Shown: positions 46,505 through 54,655, counted from the first letter of the stretch. The stretch: DNA of 64,000 nucleotides from Halostagnicola kamekurae (GCF_900116205.1 NZ_FOZS01000001.1:1426001-1490000); one strand, 5' to 3'. Program-made: numbers and translations. Notes: generated by a model not told the origin, from the letters alone.

Positions 46505-47928
46505 TCGAGAGTGAAAACGCCGATTCCGGTCCGATCACCGTCGAAAGCGTCGGTCTCTCGTTCGGCGACGTGAACGTCCTCGAGAGCGTCTCGATTGCTG
46601 TCGAACCGGGCGAATTCGTCGGACTCGTCGGGCCGAACGGGGCCGGCAAGACGACGTTATTGCGTGCGATAAGCGGCGCGCTCGAGCCCGATACCGGACG
46701 GGTCACGATCGACGGCGTCGATATCCACGACGCCTCGTCCCGGGCCTCGAGTCGGCTCGTCTCGGTCGTCCCGCAGGATACGAACCTCTCGTTTTCGTTC
46801 CCCGTTCGAGACGTCGTCGAGATGGGGCGGTATCCCCACCGGTCGCGGTTCTCGCCGCCGACACAGGCGGATCGGGACGCGATCGATCGAGCCCTCGAGC
46901 GGACCCGAACCGAGGCGCTCGCGGATCGGCCGATCGACGAGATCAGCGGCGGACAGCGCCAGCGGGTCGTCCTCGCCAGAGCCGTCGCGCAGGAAACGCC
47001 CGCGCTCTTGCTCGACGAACCGACGGGGAGTCTCGACGTCAATCACCAGATCGAGACGCTCGAGTTGGTCAGAGAGTTGGTTGATAGCGGGCGGGCGGTC
47101 TGTGCGGCCATCCACGACCTGGATCTGGCGGCGCGGTACTGTGACCGGCTGGTGATGCTCGCCGACGGCGGCGTTCGCCGAACGGGGCTGCCTGCGGACG
47201 TGCTCTCCGCGGACACGCTCTCGAACGTGTTCGATACGAACGCGGCCGTCACCGAGAATCCGGTTACCGGAACCGAGACGGTCACGGCCCTCCCCGATGC
47301 CGAGATTTCCGCCCGTGACGACGACCGCGAAGCGGCCGGTTCTGACTCGATGGCTCCCGCTTCGATACCCGAGCGCGTCCACGTCCTCGGCTCCGGATCG
47401 GCGGCGACGGGCGCGCTCGCGCGATTGCACAACGCGGGCGTTCGAACCTCTCTCGGCCCGGTTCCGAGCGGGGACATCGCCGCGGAAACGGCGCGCCGGC
47501 TCGAGATAGACCGAATCGAAGCGCCGCCGTTCGATTCGATCTCAGAGCGTGATATCGCGGCGTTCGAAGCGGCTGTGACCGCCAGCGACGCGGTGGTACT
47601 CGCAGACGTCACGGTGAGTTCGGGGAATCAGCTCCTTCTCGAGAACCTATCGGCCGGAACGCCGCTCGTCGTCGTCGAGACGCGGCCGTTCGAGGAGCGA
47701 CACTTCGCCGGCGACGAGGCGAGGCGACTGTATGAGGCGTGTCGGTCGCGCGCACGCGAGATGGGTAGTACGGGTGTGATCGAGGGGTCAACGGGCATAC
47801 TCGAGGCTCCGGCGGGCGTCCTCAAGGCCGTTTCGTGGGCGGTCGCGAAACACGACGAGTCGATCGACTGCGAGCAGAAAGATACGGGGTCAGCAGATTC
47901 GACGACCGGAACGGCCCGGACGAACTGA
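46501..47928 (+). CDS. btuD: Cobalamin ABC transporter ATPase with extra C-terminal domain
   Basis: A 475-residue protein. Residues 1-260 are an ABC ATPase of the BtuD/FecE type: Walker A GPNGAGKTT, signature SGGQRQRV, Walker B LLLDEPTGSLD, and the switch His in AAIHDLDLA. Residues about 285-450 add a Rossmann-like domain that is not part of BtuD in most bacteria: HVLGSGSAATGALARLHNAG, then GPVPSGDIAAETARRLEI, then SDAVVLADVTVSSGNQLLLE and TPLVVVETRPFEERHF. The addition may bind cobamide or regulate transport. The tail is acidic and disordered. Confidence 0.92.
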   Translation: MIESENADSGPITVESVGLSFGDVNVLESVSIAVEPGEFVGLVGPNGAGKTTLLRAISGALEPDTGRVTIDGVDIHDASSRASSRLVSVVPQDTNLSFSFPVRDVVEMGRYPHRSRFSPPTQADRDAIDRALERTRTEALADRPIDEISGGQRQRVVLARAVAQETPALLLDEPTGSLDVNHQIETLELVRELVDSGRAVCAAIHDLDLAARYCDRLVMLADGGVRRTGLPADVLSADTLSNVFDTNAAVTENPVTGTETVTALPDAEISARDDDREAAGSDSMAPASIPERVHVLGSGSAATGALARLHNAGVRTSLGPVPSGDIAAETARRLEIDRIEAPPFDSISERDIAAFEAAVTASDAVVLADVTVSSGNQLLLENLSAGTPLVVVETRPFEERHFAGDEARRLYEACRSRAREMGSTGVIEGSTGILEAPAGVLKAVSWAVAKHDESIDCEQKDTGSADSTTGTARTN

Positions 47929-47964
47929 ACGGTTTTTTACCCGTCGGCCACCCAGTGACCGACA

Positions 47965-49839
47965 ATGACCGAGGACGAGTACGACTACGAAGCGCTCGGA
48001 CTCGTCGCCGGACTCGAGATCCACCAGCAACTCGATACGGCGACGAAGCTGTTCTGTGAGTGCCCGACGGCGATTCGCGAACCCGAAGACGCAACGCGTC
48101 AGTTCACCCGCTACCTCCATCCGACGCGCAGCGAACTCGGCGAACTCGACGACGCCGCCGTCGAGGAGAGCATGGTCGAGCGCGAGTTCACGTACCTCGC
48201 CTACGACTCGACGTGTCTCGTCGAAGCCGACGACGAGCCGCCGCATCGACTGGACGAAGAAGCCCTCGAGACCACGCTCGAGGTCGCCCAGCTGATGGAC
48301 ATGAACCCGGTCGATCAGGCCCACGTCATGCGAAAGATCGTCGTCGACGGCTCGAACACGTCGGGCTTCCAGCGCTCGACGCTGATCGCGACCGGCGGGG
48401 AGATCGAGACGAGCGACGGCGCGGTCGGCATCGAGGATCTCCTGCTCGAGGAAGAGAGCGCCCAGCGCGTCGAGGAGACGGACGACGGCGTCACCTACAG
48501 TCTCGATCGGCTCGGGATTCCGCTGGTCGAGATCGGCACCAGCCCGGACATTCGATCGCCGGAGCAGGCGCTCGAGGCGGCGGAGCGAATCGGGATGTTG
48601 CTGCGCTCGACGGGGAAAGTAAAGCGCGGGCTCGGAACGATTCGCCAGGACGTCAACGTCTCCATCGAGGACGGTGCGCGCGTCGAGATCAAGGGCGTCC
48701 AGAGCCTGGACGACATCGACGACATCGTCCGCAACGAGGTCCGACGCCAGGCGAAACTCGTCGAAATCGTGGCGGAACTCGACAATCGGGATGCCAGTGT
48801 TGGAGATCCACAGACCGTGACGGAGGTCTTCGAGGGAACGGACAGCGGCGTGATCGGCGGCGCGCTTTCATCCGGCGGCTCGGTAACTGCCGTTCCGCTG
48901 TACGGGTTCGACGGACTCGTCGGGCGCGAAATCGCTCCCGATCGCCGGCTCGGAACCGAGTTCTCGGATCACGCCAAACGCCACGGGGCGGGCGGCATCT
49001 TCCACACCGACGAACTTCCGGCCTACGGCGTGACCGAGGCGGAGGTCGAGTCGCTTCGGGACGCGGTCGGTGCCGGAGAGAACGACGCCGTCGCCATCGT
49101 CGCCGCCGAGACAACCGTCGCGGAATCGGCCATCGATGCCGTCGCGGACCGCGCGCGGACCGCACTCGAGGGCGTCCCAGAGGAAACCCGCGGGGCGAAC
49201 GACGACGGGACGACACGGTACCTCCGTCCGCTGCCCGGTGCCGCCCGGATGTACCCCGAAACCGACGTTCCGCCGGTCGAACCCGATCCGAGCGACGTGC
49301 CAGAACCGGAGCTCCTGACCGAGAAGGTCCAACGCTACCAGGAGGAGTACGACCTCGGCGAGGGGCTGGCCGAGCAGGTCGCCTACGGAACGTACATGCC
49401 CTTCTTCGAGGCCGTGGTCGACGATGGTATCGATCCGACGCTGGCGGCGACGACCCTCGAGTCGACGCTGACCGAACTCAGACGCGACGACGTGCCGGTC
49501 GATCAGTTGACCGAAGATCACCTCGAGGGCGTACTCGAGATGGCCGAGAGCGGGGAGCTACCGAACGAGGGGATTCCGGATCTGCTCTCGGTGCTCGCGA
49601 AAGAGCCTGACCAGTCGCCGGCGGCCGCCGCGGAGGACGCGGGACTCGGCTCCGCCGGCGAGGACGAGGTTCGGGAAACGATCGTCGAAGTCGTCGAGCG
49701 AAACGAAGGGCAGGTCGAAGAAGAGGGTATGCAGGCCTTCTCCGGATTGATGGGCGAGTGTATGGGCGCGCTCCGTGGGAAAGCAGATGGGGACCTCGTG
49801 AGCGAACTGCTCCGCGAAGAGATTCAAAAGCGAGCCTGA
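47965..49839 (+). CDS. gatE: Glu-tRNA(Gln) amidotransferase subunit E
   Basis: A 624-residue archaea-specific kinase/transferase subunit. With GatD it makes Gln-tRNA(Gln) from Glu-tRNA(Gln). The core begins LGLVAGLEIHQQLDTATKLF with YLHPTRSELGE, and GTIRQDVNVSIEDGARVEIK is the active site region. Residues about 300-420 hold the GAD domain related to bacterial AspRS (AVPLYGFDGLVGREIAPD, GGIFHTDELPAYGV), the mark of GatE against GatB. The C-terminal tail domain ends EGMQAFSGLMGECMGALRGK. GTTTTTTAC about 27-33 bases before the ATG is a promoter. Confidence 0.96.
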   Translation: MTEDEYDYEALGLVAGLEIHQQLDTATKLFCECPTAIREPEDATRQFTRYLHPTRSELGELDDAAVEESMVEREFTYLAYDSTCLVEADDEPPHRLDEEALETTLEVAQLMDMNPVDQAHVMRKIVVDGSNTSGFQRSTLIATGGEIETSDGAVGIEDLLLEEESAQRVEETDDGVTYSLDRLGIPLVEIGTSPDIRSPEQALEAAERIGMLLRSTGKVKRGLGTIRQDVNVSIEDGARVEIKGVQSLDDIDDIVRNEVRRQAKLVEIVAELDNRDASVGDPQTVTEVFEGTDSGVIGGALSSGGSVTAVPLYGFDGLVGREIAPDRRLGTEFSDHAKRHGAGGIFHTDELPAYGVTEAEVESLRDAVGAGENDAVAIVAAETTVAESAIDAVADRARTALEGVPEETRGANDDGTTRYLRPLPGAARMYPETDVPPVEPDPSDVPEPELLTEKVQRYQEEYDLGEGLAEQVAYGTYMPFFEAVVDDGIDPTLAATTLESTLTELRRDDVPVDQLTEDHLEGVLEMAESGELPNEGIPDLLSVLAKEPDQSPAAAAEDAGLGSAGEDEVRETIVEVVERNEGQVEEEGMQAFSGLMGECMGALRGKADGDLVSELLREEIQKRA

Positions 49840-49933
49840 GGAGGGTCGGTGCCCAGCAGTAGTTGTCAGTGCAGTTTCTCTGTACAGAGTGTTAGTCCAA
49901 ACTCCAATACGGAGAGTCAGTTGTAGAGAGAGA

Positions 49934-49983
49934 TAGGGGTGGGGAGGTAGGTGTGGAGGGGTAGGGGTGGGGAGGTAGGTGTG
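49934..49983 (+). repeat. 22-base G-rich direct repeat, possible G-quadruplex
   Basis: A 22-base unit (TAGGGGTGGGGAGGTAGGTG then TG) occurs perfectly at 49934-49955 and 49962-49983. Five runs of four G occur within 40 bases. It is placed just before the promoter of the gene at 50027. Confidence 0.8.
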
Positions 49984-49996
49984 CAGAGGTAGGTTA

Positions 49997-50004
49997 TTTA
50001 TAAA
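49997..50004 (+). promoter_or_regulatory. TATA box of the 50027 gene
   Basis: TTTATAAA stands 23-30 bases before the ATG at 50027, giving a leaderless mRNA. Confidence 0.7.
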
Positions 50005-50026
50005 TGTGTAGACATAACCGCCACAT

Positions 50027-50392
50027 ATGGACAAGCGATATTCGTGGGTACTCGGAATTGTCCTGGGCGTGTTGTTTGGCTATCTGTTTGGTGTACGATC
50101 TGGGGGATTGGTGATTGGTAGCTGTATCACACTCATGTGGTCGATAGCTGGCTATGGGATCTTCGCGTATCCGCAATATCGAACGAGATGGTCCGCCCCG
50201 GATGGATACTCCAGGTTTTGGTACAGCCTTTCCGGATTAGGTGCAGTTCCGGTAATGATATTCGCGCCGTTTAGTCCACTCATCCCTTACGATCCCTCCG
50301 TCGTCCTCCTTTTAGGTAGCATCTGGGCTGGAGGAGTGTTCGCTGGAGTCGCCCTCGTACGAGAATCGCCCGTCGCAGAGAAATCACGCTAA
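50027..50392 (+). CDS. Small membrane protein, low GC
   Basis: A 121-residue protein with three or four membrane helices: VLGIVLGVLFGYLFGV, LVIGSCITLMWSIAGYGIFA, LSGLGAVPVMIFAPFSPLI and VVLLLGSIWAGGVFAGVALV. Base composition is clearly lower in GC than neighbours and the proteome-typical acidity is weak, so recent gain is possible. No family is recognised. It stands between gatE and the origin region and converges with trmJ with only 8 bases between. Confidence 0.68.
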   Translation: MDKRYSWVLGIVLGVLFGYLFGVRSGGLVIGSCITLMWSIAGYGIFAYPQYRTRWSAPDGYSRFWYSLSGLGAVPVMIFAPFSPLIPYDPSVVLLLGSIWAGGVFAGVALVRESPVAEKSR

Positions 50393-50400
50393 AACAACTG

Positions 50401-51162
50401 CTATCGATCCGAGCGGTCGTCCGATCCCTGCAGGTCGGGCCGCTCGGTCGCCCGTCGAAGCAATCCGAGTAACGTGTTGACTTCTCCTTCCGTCGGGTCC
50501 GCCCTGCCGTACACGCGGCGGATCATCCGCATCGTCTTCTCGCGTTTCTCCTCGGGGTGGTTGAGTTCGGCGAGCAGGTCTCCCCACTGATCGTAGAGTC
50601 GCTCGAGCAGCGGTTCCGGGGCGCGAACGCGCGTTTTGTCTGGGAGTTGCGTGTCGCCGTCTGCGAGCGCGAGCGAGCGGAGTTCGTAGAGCGTGATCGT
50701 CGCCGCCTGTCCGAGGTTGAGCGCGGGATACTCGGCGCTCGCGGGGATCGAACAGATCTCGTCGATTCGGCTCAGCTCCTCGTTCATGAGGCCGACGCGT
50801 TCGCGACCGAAAACGAGGACGGTCGGGGCGTCGACGGTCGGTAATCGCTCGGCGAGTTCCGCGGGCGTCGAGTACGGGAACCGAACGTGGTGTTCGTCGT
50901 CCTCGTTCGTGACGGCCGTACACCCGATGGTGTGGTAGTTCTCCACGAGGTCGTCGAACGAGAGTTCGGTCGCGTCGGGTAAGACGTCGTCTCGAGCGTG
51001 TCCAGCGAACCCGTAGGCTTCGCCGTCCGGATCGAGTTCCGGCGGATCGACCAACAGTAAGTCCTCGAAGCCGAAGTTCTTCATCGCTCGAGCGATGGTG
51101 CCCACGTTCCCCGGTGTCTCAGCGTCGACGACGGCGACGGAAGGCGGATCCCGCGTGTCCAT
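50401..51162 (-). CDS. trmJ: TrmJ-family RNA 2'-O-methyltransferase (SPOUT)
   Basis: A 253-residue SPOUT methylase. The three knot motifs are GNVGTIARAMKNFGFEDLLL, VLVFGRERVGLMNEEL and IPASAEYPALNLGQAATITL. The archaeal TrmJ methylates the ribose of position 32 in tRNA, so tRNA is the likely target. The start MDTRDPPSVAVVDAETPGN at 51162 is natural. The C-terminal about 60 residues form a helical tail. It ends the run of genes before the origin region. Confidence 0.9.
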   Translation of the reverse strand: MDTRDPPSVAVVDAETPGNVGTIARAMKNFGFEDLLLVDPPELDPDGEAYGFAGHARDDVLPDATELSFDDLVENYHTIGCTAVTNEDDEHHVRFPYSTPAELAERLPTVDAPTVLVFGRERVGLMNEELSRIDEICSIPASAEYPALNLGQAATITLYELRSLALADGDTQLPDKTRVRAPEPLLERLYDQWGDLLAELNHPEEKREKTMRMIRRVYGRADPTEGEVNTLLGLLRRATERPDLQGSDDRSDR

Positions 51163-51244
51163 GTACTCGGCTATTCGTGGATAGGGAAAAGAAGTCTGTT
51201 CGGGGCGAGGCGATCGAAGTGGGGATAATCGAAGTGGACGAATG

Positions 51245-51340
51245 CTAGCGGACCTGTTACGACTAACTGTCGTCAACTATCCTCCCTAGACTAGTTTAGC
51301 TAGACTAGCCTAGGTGAACTAGTCTAGTGAACACTACTAG
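51245..51340. repeat. CTAG cluster with inverted repeat
   Basis: Nine CTAG tetramers start at 51245, 51286, 51291, 51300, 51305, 51310, 51319, 51324 and 51337. CTAGACTAG occurs at 51286-51294 and 51300-51308 and its inverse CTAGTCTAG at 51319-51327. CTAG is sparse in the rest of the window. Confidence 0.85.
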
Positions 51341-51539
51341 AACGTACGGTGTGCAATTCAGTGGAACCGTACAACGTATCGGGATGAGTTGGCGGAAGAC
51401 ACTGTTCTACGGATGAGACTACTCTCAGGATAGGATTACTCTCCAGATATTGGCCCGTCTCGCCTTTGAGACGCCGGTTTGTGACCCATTCTGTTCTGCG
51501 TGATTGCTCTATGTGGCTGCTTTGTATGGCGACTTCGAG

Positions 51540-51569
51540 GGGGACACACACCTGCATCGCGTTTGTAAC
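51540..51569 (-). repeat. Origin recognition box-like element, left copy
   Basis: On the minus strand the element reads GTTACAAACGCGATGCAGGT followed by GTGTGTCCCC. It matches the copy at 51691 at 26 of 30 bases in the opposite orientation. Confidence 0.7.
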
Positions 51570-51690
51570 GGTGAATGTGTGTGGGGGTTCTGTTGTGCAA
51601 CACACCTCTGTCGCGGATGTAAATATGTCTATAGAATGAGTTTAAATCGGCAAATCCGGGGATATCTGCTCCCCCTCCCCCACATTTGGC

Positions 51691-51720
51691 GTTACAAACG
51701 CGACGGGGGTGTGTGTCCCC
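51691..51720 (+). repeat. Origin recognition box-like element, right copy
   Basis: GTTACAAACGCGACGGGGGT followed by GTGTGTCCCC, facing away from the AT-rich core like its partner at 51540. The inverted repeat also extends inward through ATGTG and G-runs. Confidence 0.7.
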
Positions 51721-51933
51721 TCATTGCACAGTTTCGAGTTCAGTTATCGGTCGAGTGGCCGTCTCACCCGCTCGAGCGGTGATTCTCTTGTTCATCGCTT
51801 CAGTTTGAAACCGGTTAGCATTGTCACGTCCTCACTACCCGCGGGTCGATCTCGAAACTATCCTGAATACTCACCTGCACTCACGCCCATTCACTCATCT
51901 GTGCTCGCACCCATTCACCCATGCATCAACACA

Positions 51934-51966
51934 GTTACACGCGCGACGCTGGTGTGGGGGGGGGGG
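51934..51966 (+). repeat. Origin recognition box-like element with G-run
   Basis: GTTACACGCGCGACGCTGGT, then GTG followed by a run of 11 G (51956-51966). It shares the GTTACA-CGCGACG-GGTGTG frame with the other two boxes. Confidence 0.6.
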
Positions 51967-52069
51967 TGTCGACGGGGACATCCCACAGCCACGGTACGGA
52001 GAGACATAGAAACGCGATAGTAGCAACTCTCCCGAGATGGCCTAATTACCCATCTCTGGCCTCTAACGA

Positions 52070-52107
52070 AGGGTTACATATAACATTTACACACGCGAGG
52101 TAACCCT
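52070..52107. promoter_or_regulatory. Palindrome enclosing an ORB-like core before orc1
   Basis: AGGGTTAC (52070-52077) and GTAACCCT (52100-52107) are perfect inverted arms. Between them lies ATTTACACACGCGAG, which resembles the GTTACA-CGCGA core of the boxes. It is 43-80 bases before the cdc6 start, overlapping the place where a promoter would be bound. Confidence 0.55.
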
Positions 52108-52149
52108 ATGGGTTTATCTTATCCCAATTAGTATTCCCGCAGTATTGGA

Positions 52150-53403
52150 ATGTCCTCCAACGATGACCGGGACCCGCTCTTTCGCTACGACGATCCGATC
52201 TTCGCCGACGAGCGTTTGCTCGAGATCACGCATCTTCCGGGACCCGACCGGATCGTCGGGCGAGACGAGCAGATGCAGCGGGTCGCCGACGCACTCAATC
52301 CGGCGGTGTTCGGGAGCGAGCCAAACCACCTGTTTATCTTCGGGAAGACGGGTACCGGGAAGTCGCTCATCTCGCGGTCGGTCACCCAGCGAGTGATTAC
52401 GGAGGCCGAACGCGACGGCGTCACGGTCAAGTACGCCTTCATCGACTGCGGCGAGCAAAACACCGAAGCGTCGGTCGTCAAGACCATCGCTCAGATCATC
52501 AACGAACCCGACAACAGCGGTATCACGGTTCCAGATCGCGGGCTCGGAACCGGGGACTACTACAAGCGACTCTGGCAGACGATCGATCACTGCACCGACG
52601 TAACGATCGTTATCCTCGACGAAATCGACATGCTCGAGGACGACGAGATCCTTCGAAAACTATCCCGGGCCGGCGAAAACCGACGAATTTCGGACGCGGC
52701 GATCGGGATCGTCGGCATCTCGAACAAGATCGACTTTCCGGATCACCTCTCCGAGCGGGTCAAGTCGAGTCTCTCGCGAGACGAACTCGTCTTTTCGCCC
52801 TACGATGCGAACCAGCTGATCGAGATCCTCGAGAAACGCCAGGACGCTTTCCACGACAGCGTGCTCGAGGACGACGTGATTCCGCTGACCTCCGCGCTCG
52901 CGGCACAGGAACACGGCGACGCGCGAAAGGCGATCGACATTCTTCGAAACGCGGGGCGGCTCGCGAAGAAACAGAACGACGCGCGGGTCACCGCCGAAAA
53001 CGTCCGGGAGGCGAAAGAAAAGACCGAAGCGGATCGGTTCAACGAACTGATCGAAGGGTCGCCCCAGCAGGCGAAAGCGATCCTGTACGCGCTGACGGTG
53101 TTGACCCAGAACAGCTCTCAGAAGGAGTTCCCGACGAAGATAATCTACAACCAGTACAAGGAACTGGCGCGACGGCTCGATTTCGACATCCTCTCCGAAC
53201 GGCGCGTTCAGGAAATCCTGCAGGAACAGAACTTCCTCAACGTGATCCAGTCCGAGCGAACCGGCCGCGGCCGCGGTCGCGGCGCGCACGCGAAACACCG
53301 ACTGCTCGAGAACCCGTCGATCGTCGAGAAGGTGCTCCTGCGTGATTCTCGGCTCGCACTACTCGATGAAAACGCGGATACCGAGACGTCCTCCGGGCGG
53401 TAA
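52150..53403 (+). CDS. orc1: Orc1/Cdc6-family replication initiator
   Basis: A 417-residue AAA+ protein that marks and opens the archaeal origin. The Walker A is FIFGKTGTGKSLI, Walker B is VIVILDEIDML, sensor 1 is GIVGISNKIDFP and the box VII Arg is in HLSERVKSSLSRDELVF. The C-terminal winged helix (residues about 300-400) binds DNA; ERTGRGRGRGAHAKHRLLEN is a basic wing. The neighbouring ori-like repeats make it the likely main initiator of this origin. Haloarchaea carry many Orc1 copies; the numbering of this one is not determined. Confidence 0.95.
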   Translation: MSSNDDRDPLFRYDDPIFADERLLEITHLPGPDRIVGRDEQMQRVADALNPAVFGSEPNHLFIFGKTGTGKSLISRSVTQRVITEAERDGVTVKYAFIDCGEQNTEASVVKTIAQIINEPDNSGITVPDRGLGTGDYYKRLWQTIDHCTDVTIVILDEIDMLEDDEILRKLSRAGENRRISDAAIGIVGISNKIDFPDHLSERVKSSLSRDELVFSPYDANQLIEILEKRQDAFHDSVLEDDVIPLTSALAAQEHGDARKAIDILRNAGRLAKKQNDARVTAENVREAKEKTEADRFNELIEGSPQQAKAILYALTVLTQNSSQKEFPTKIIYNQYKELARRLDFDILSERRVQEILQEQNFLNVIQSERTGRGRGRGAHAKHRLLENPSIVEKVLLRDSRLALLDENADTETSSGR

Positions 53404-53478
53404 GTACTCCGAGCGATTCGTCCGGATCGAATCGGCCGGTACCGCGATACCTTTTTGTCTGCCGTCCTCACTGCAGGT

Positions 53479-54381
53479 ATGAACAGCGTCGACGCCGCTG
53501 GAGTGGGTATCGGCGACGAGTACCCGGCTCGGATCATGGGCGTCCTGAACGTCAGCGAGGAATCGCCCTACGATCCGAGCGTGTACGACGATCCGGTCGA
53601 AGCGGCCGCCTACGTCGACGAGGCGTTGATCGACGAGGGAGCCGACATCGTCGATATCGGCCTCGAGTCGGCGAACAAACGGTTCGACGTCCTCACGGCC
53701 GAGGAAGAACTCGAGCGACTCCACGTCGCCCTCGAGACGATCGACAACGTCGCCGGCGACGCAGTGTTTTCGATCGAAACGCGGTACGCGACCGTCGCGG
53801 ACGAGGCGCTCTCTCGAGGGTTCGACATGGTCAACGACATCTGCGGGTTCGCCGATCCGAAGATGCCGACCGTCTGTCGAGAGCACGACGCCGCCGTGGT
53901 CAAGATGGCCAGTCCGCCAGACTTACAGCGGCCGGGTGCCGTCGAGGAAACCGACTGGGCGAGTCGCCGATCCGCGGCGTGGGCGGACTCCGCAGACTAC
54001 GTCGACATGATCTACGAGGCGCTCGAACGGAACGGACTCACGGACAAGACGATCGTCGATCCGGCGTTCGGCGGCTGGAGCGAGGCCAAGACGATCGAAC
54101 ACGATCTGGAGACGTTCCGCCGACTGTCAGAGTTTCGCGCGCTCGAGCGGCCGATGCTGATCTCGATCAACCGGAAGAACTTCCTCGGCGAGATCGCAGG
54201 TCGCGACACTGCGGATCGACTCCCGGCGAGTCTCGCGGCGACCGCGATGGCTATCGAGCGCGGCGCGGATATCGTTCGCACCCACGACGTGGCCGAAACC
54301 CGCGACGCCGCGCGGATCGGATCGGCGTTCGCCGATCGAGCAACTCGAGACGGTAGCGATCTATCGTCCGAGTCGGAGTGA
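53479..54381 (+). CDS. Dihydropteroate synthase-like protein
   Basis: A 300-residue TIM barrel of the pterin-binding family. IMGVLNVSEESPYDPSVYDD stands where dihydropteroate synthase has NVTPDSFSDGG. VDIGLESANKR replaces GGESTRPGA, so the usual signature is changed. FDMVNDICGFADPKM (VND-x-G), TIVDPAFGGWSEAKTIE, LISINRKNFLG (conserved catalytic K/R region) and GADIVRTHDVAE remain. mptE, a pterin pyrophosphokinase, lies next to it, so it probably acts on the same 6-hydroxymethylpterin diphosphate. The second substrate may not be ordinary p-aminobenzoate. Confidence 0.8.
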   Translation: MNSVDAAGVGIGDEYPARIMGVLNVSEESPYDPSVYDDPVEAAAYVDEALIDEGADIVDIGLESANKRFDVLTAEEELERLHVALETIDNVAGDAVFSIETRYATVADEALSRGFDMVNDICGFADPKMPTVCREHDAAVVKMASPPDLQRPGAVEETDWASRRSAAWADSADYVDMIYEALERNGLTDKTIVDPAFGGWSEAKTIEHDLETFRRLSEFRALERPMLISINRKNFLGEIAGRDTADRLPASLAATAMAIERGADIVRTHDVAETRDAARIGSAFADRATRDGSDLSSESE

Positions 54382-54458
54382 CGGATGACCCACGGCCGAT
54401 AGACCAACGGATGATCCGCGGACGATAGACTACCACACGATCCACGGCTGACAGCCCG
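54381..54458 (+). repeat. Imperfect 26-base tandem repeat after the DHPS-like gene
   Basis: Three adjoining units begin at 54381, 54407 and 54433. The first two share ACGGATGA-CC-CGG-CGATAGAC, the third keeps CGATCCACGG and GACAG. The first unit begins on the last base of the gene's stop. Confidence 0.65.
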
Positions 54459-54628
54459 ATGGACGGTCCTCAAGAGACAAACTCACATACGGGCCCACGG
54501 AACCGCGTCGATTCGGATTCTCCTCTCCGCGGATTATAGTTCGTGACGTTCAGGCGCTCTACGATATGAAAACGACGGTGTTTCCTCGAGATATGTCGAC
54601 TCCAAGTCACCATGGCGGTAAGAGAAAG

Positions 54629-54634
54629 CTTATG
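54629..54634 (+). promoter_or_regulatory. Probable TATA box of the mptE leader
   Basis: CTTATG after a purine-rich GAGAAAG, about 25-27 bases before the first base-paired arm at 54656. No TATA-like box stands within 40 bases of the mptE ATG, so transcription of mptE most likely starts here. Confidence 0.45.
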
Positions 54635-54655
54635 CCGGAGGATTCGAAAGAGGGG

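Larger units (their letters stand above)
51163..52149. other. Probable replication origin region
   Basis: About 990 bases without a gene, directly upstream of orc1/cdc6. It contains, from left to right, the CTAG cluster (51245-51340), a pair of long inverted origin-recognition-box-like repeats (51540-51588 and 51671-51720), an AT-rich core between them (about 51617-51656, with TAAATATGTCTATAG and GTTTAAAT), a third box with an 11-G run at 51934-51966, and an ORB-like element inside a palindrome at 52070-52107. This is the layout of known haloarchaeal origins: boxes in opposite orientation around an AT-rich unwinding element beside the initiator gene. Two imperfect repeats with CCCATTCAC occur at about 51877-51925. 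Confidence 0.75.

Noticed and set aside
51873-51932. CRISPR-like array from repeated CCCATTCAC units near the origin
   Set aside because: Only two imperfect units with no regular spacers.
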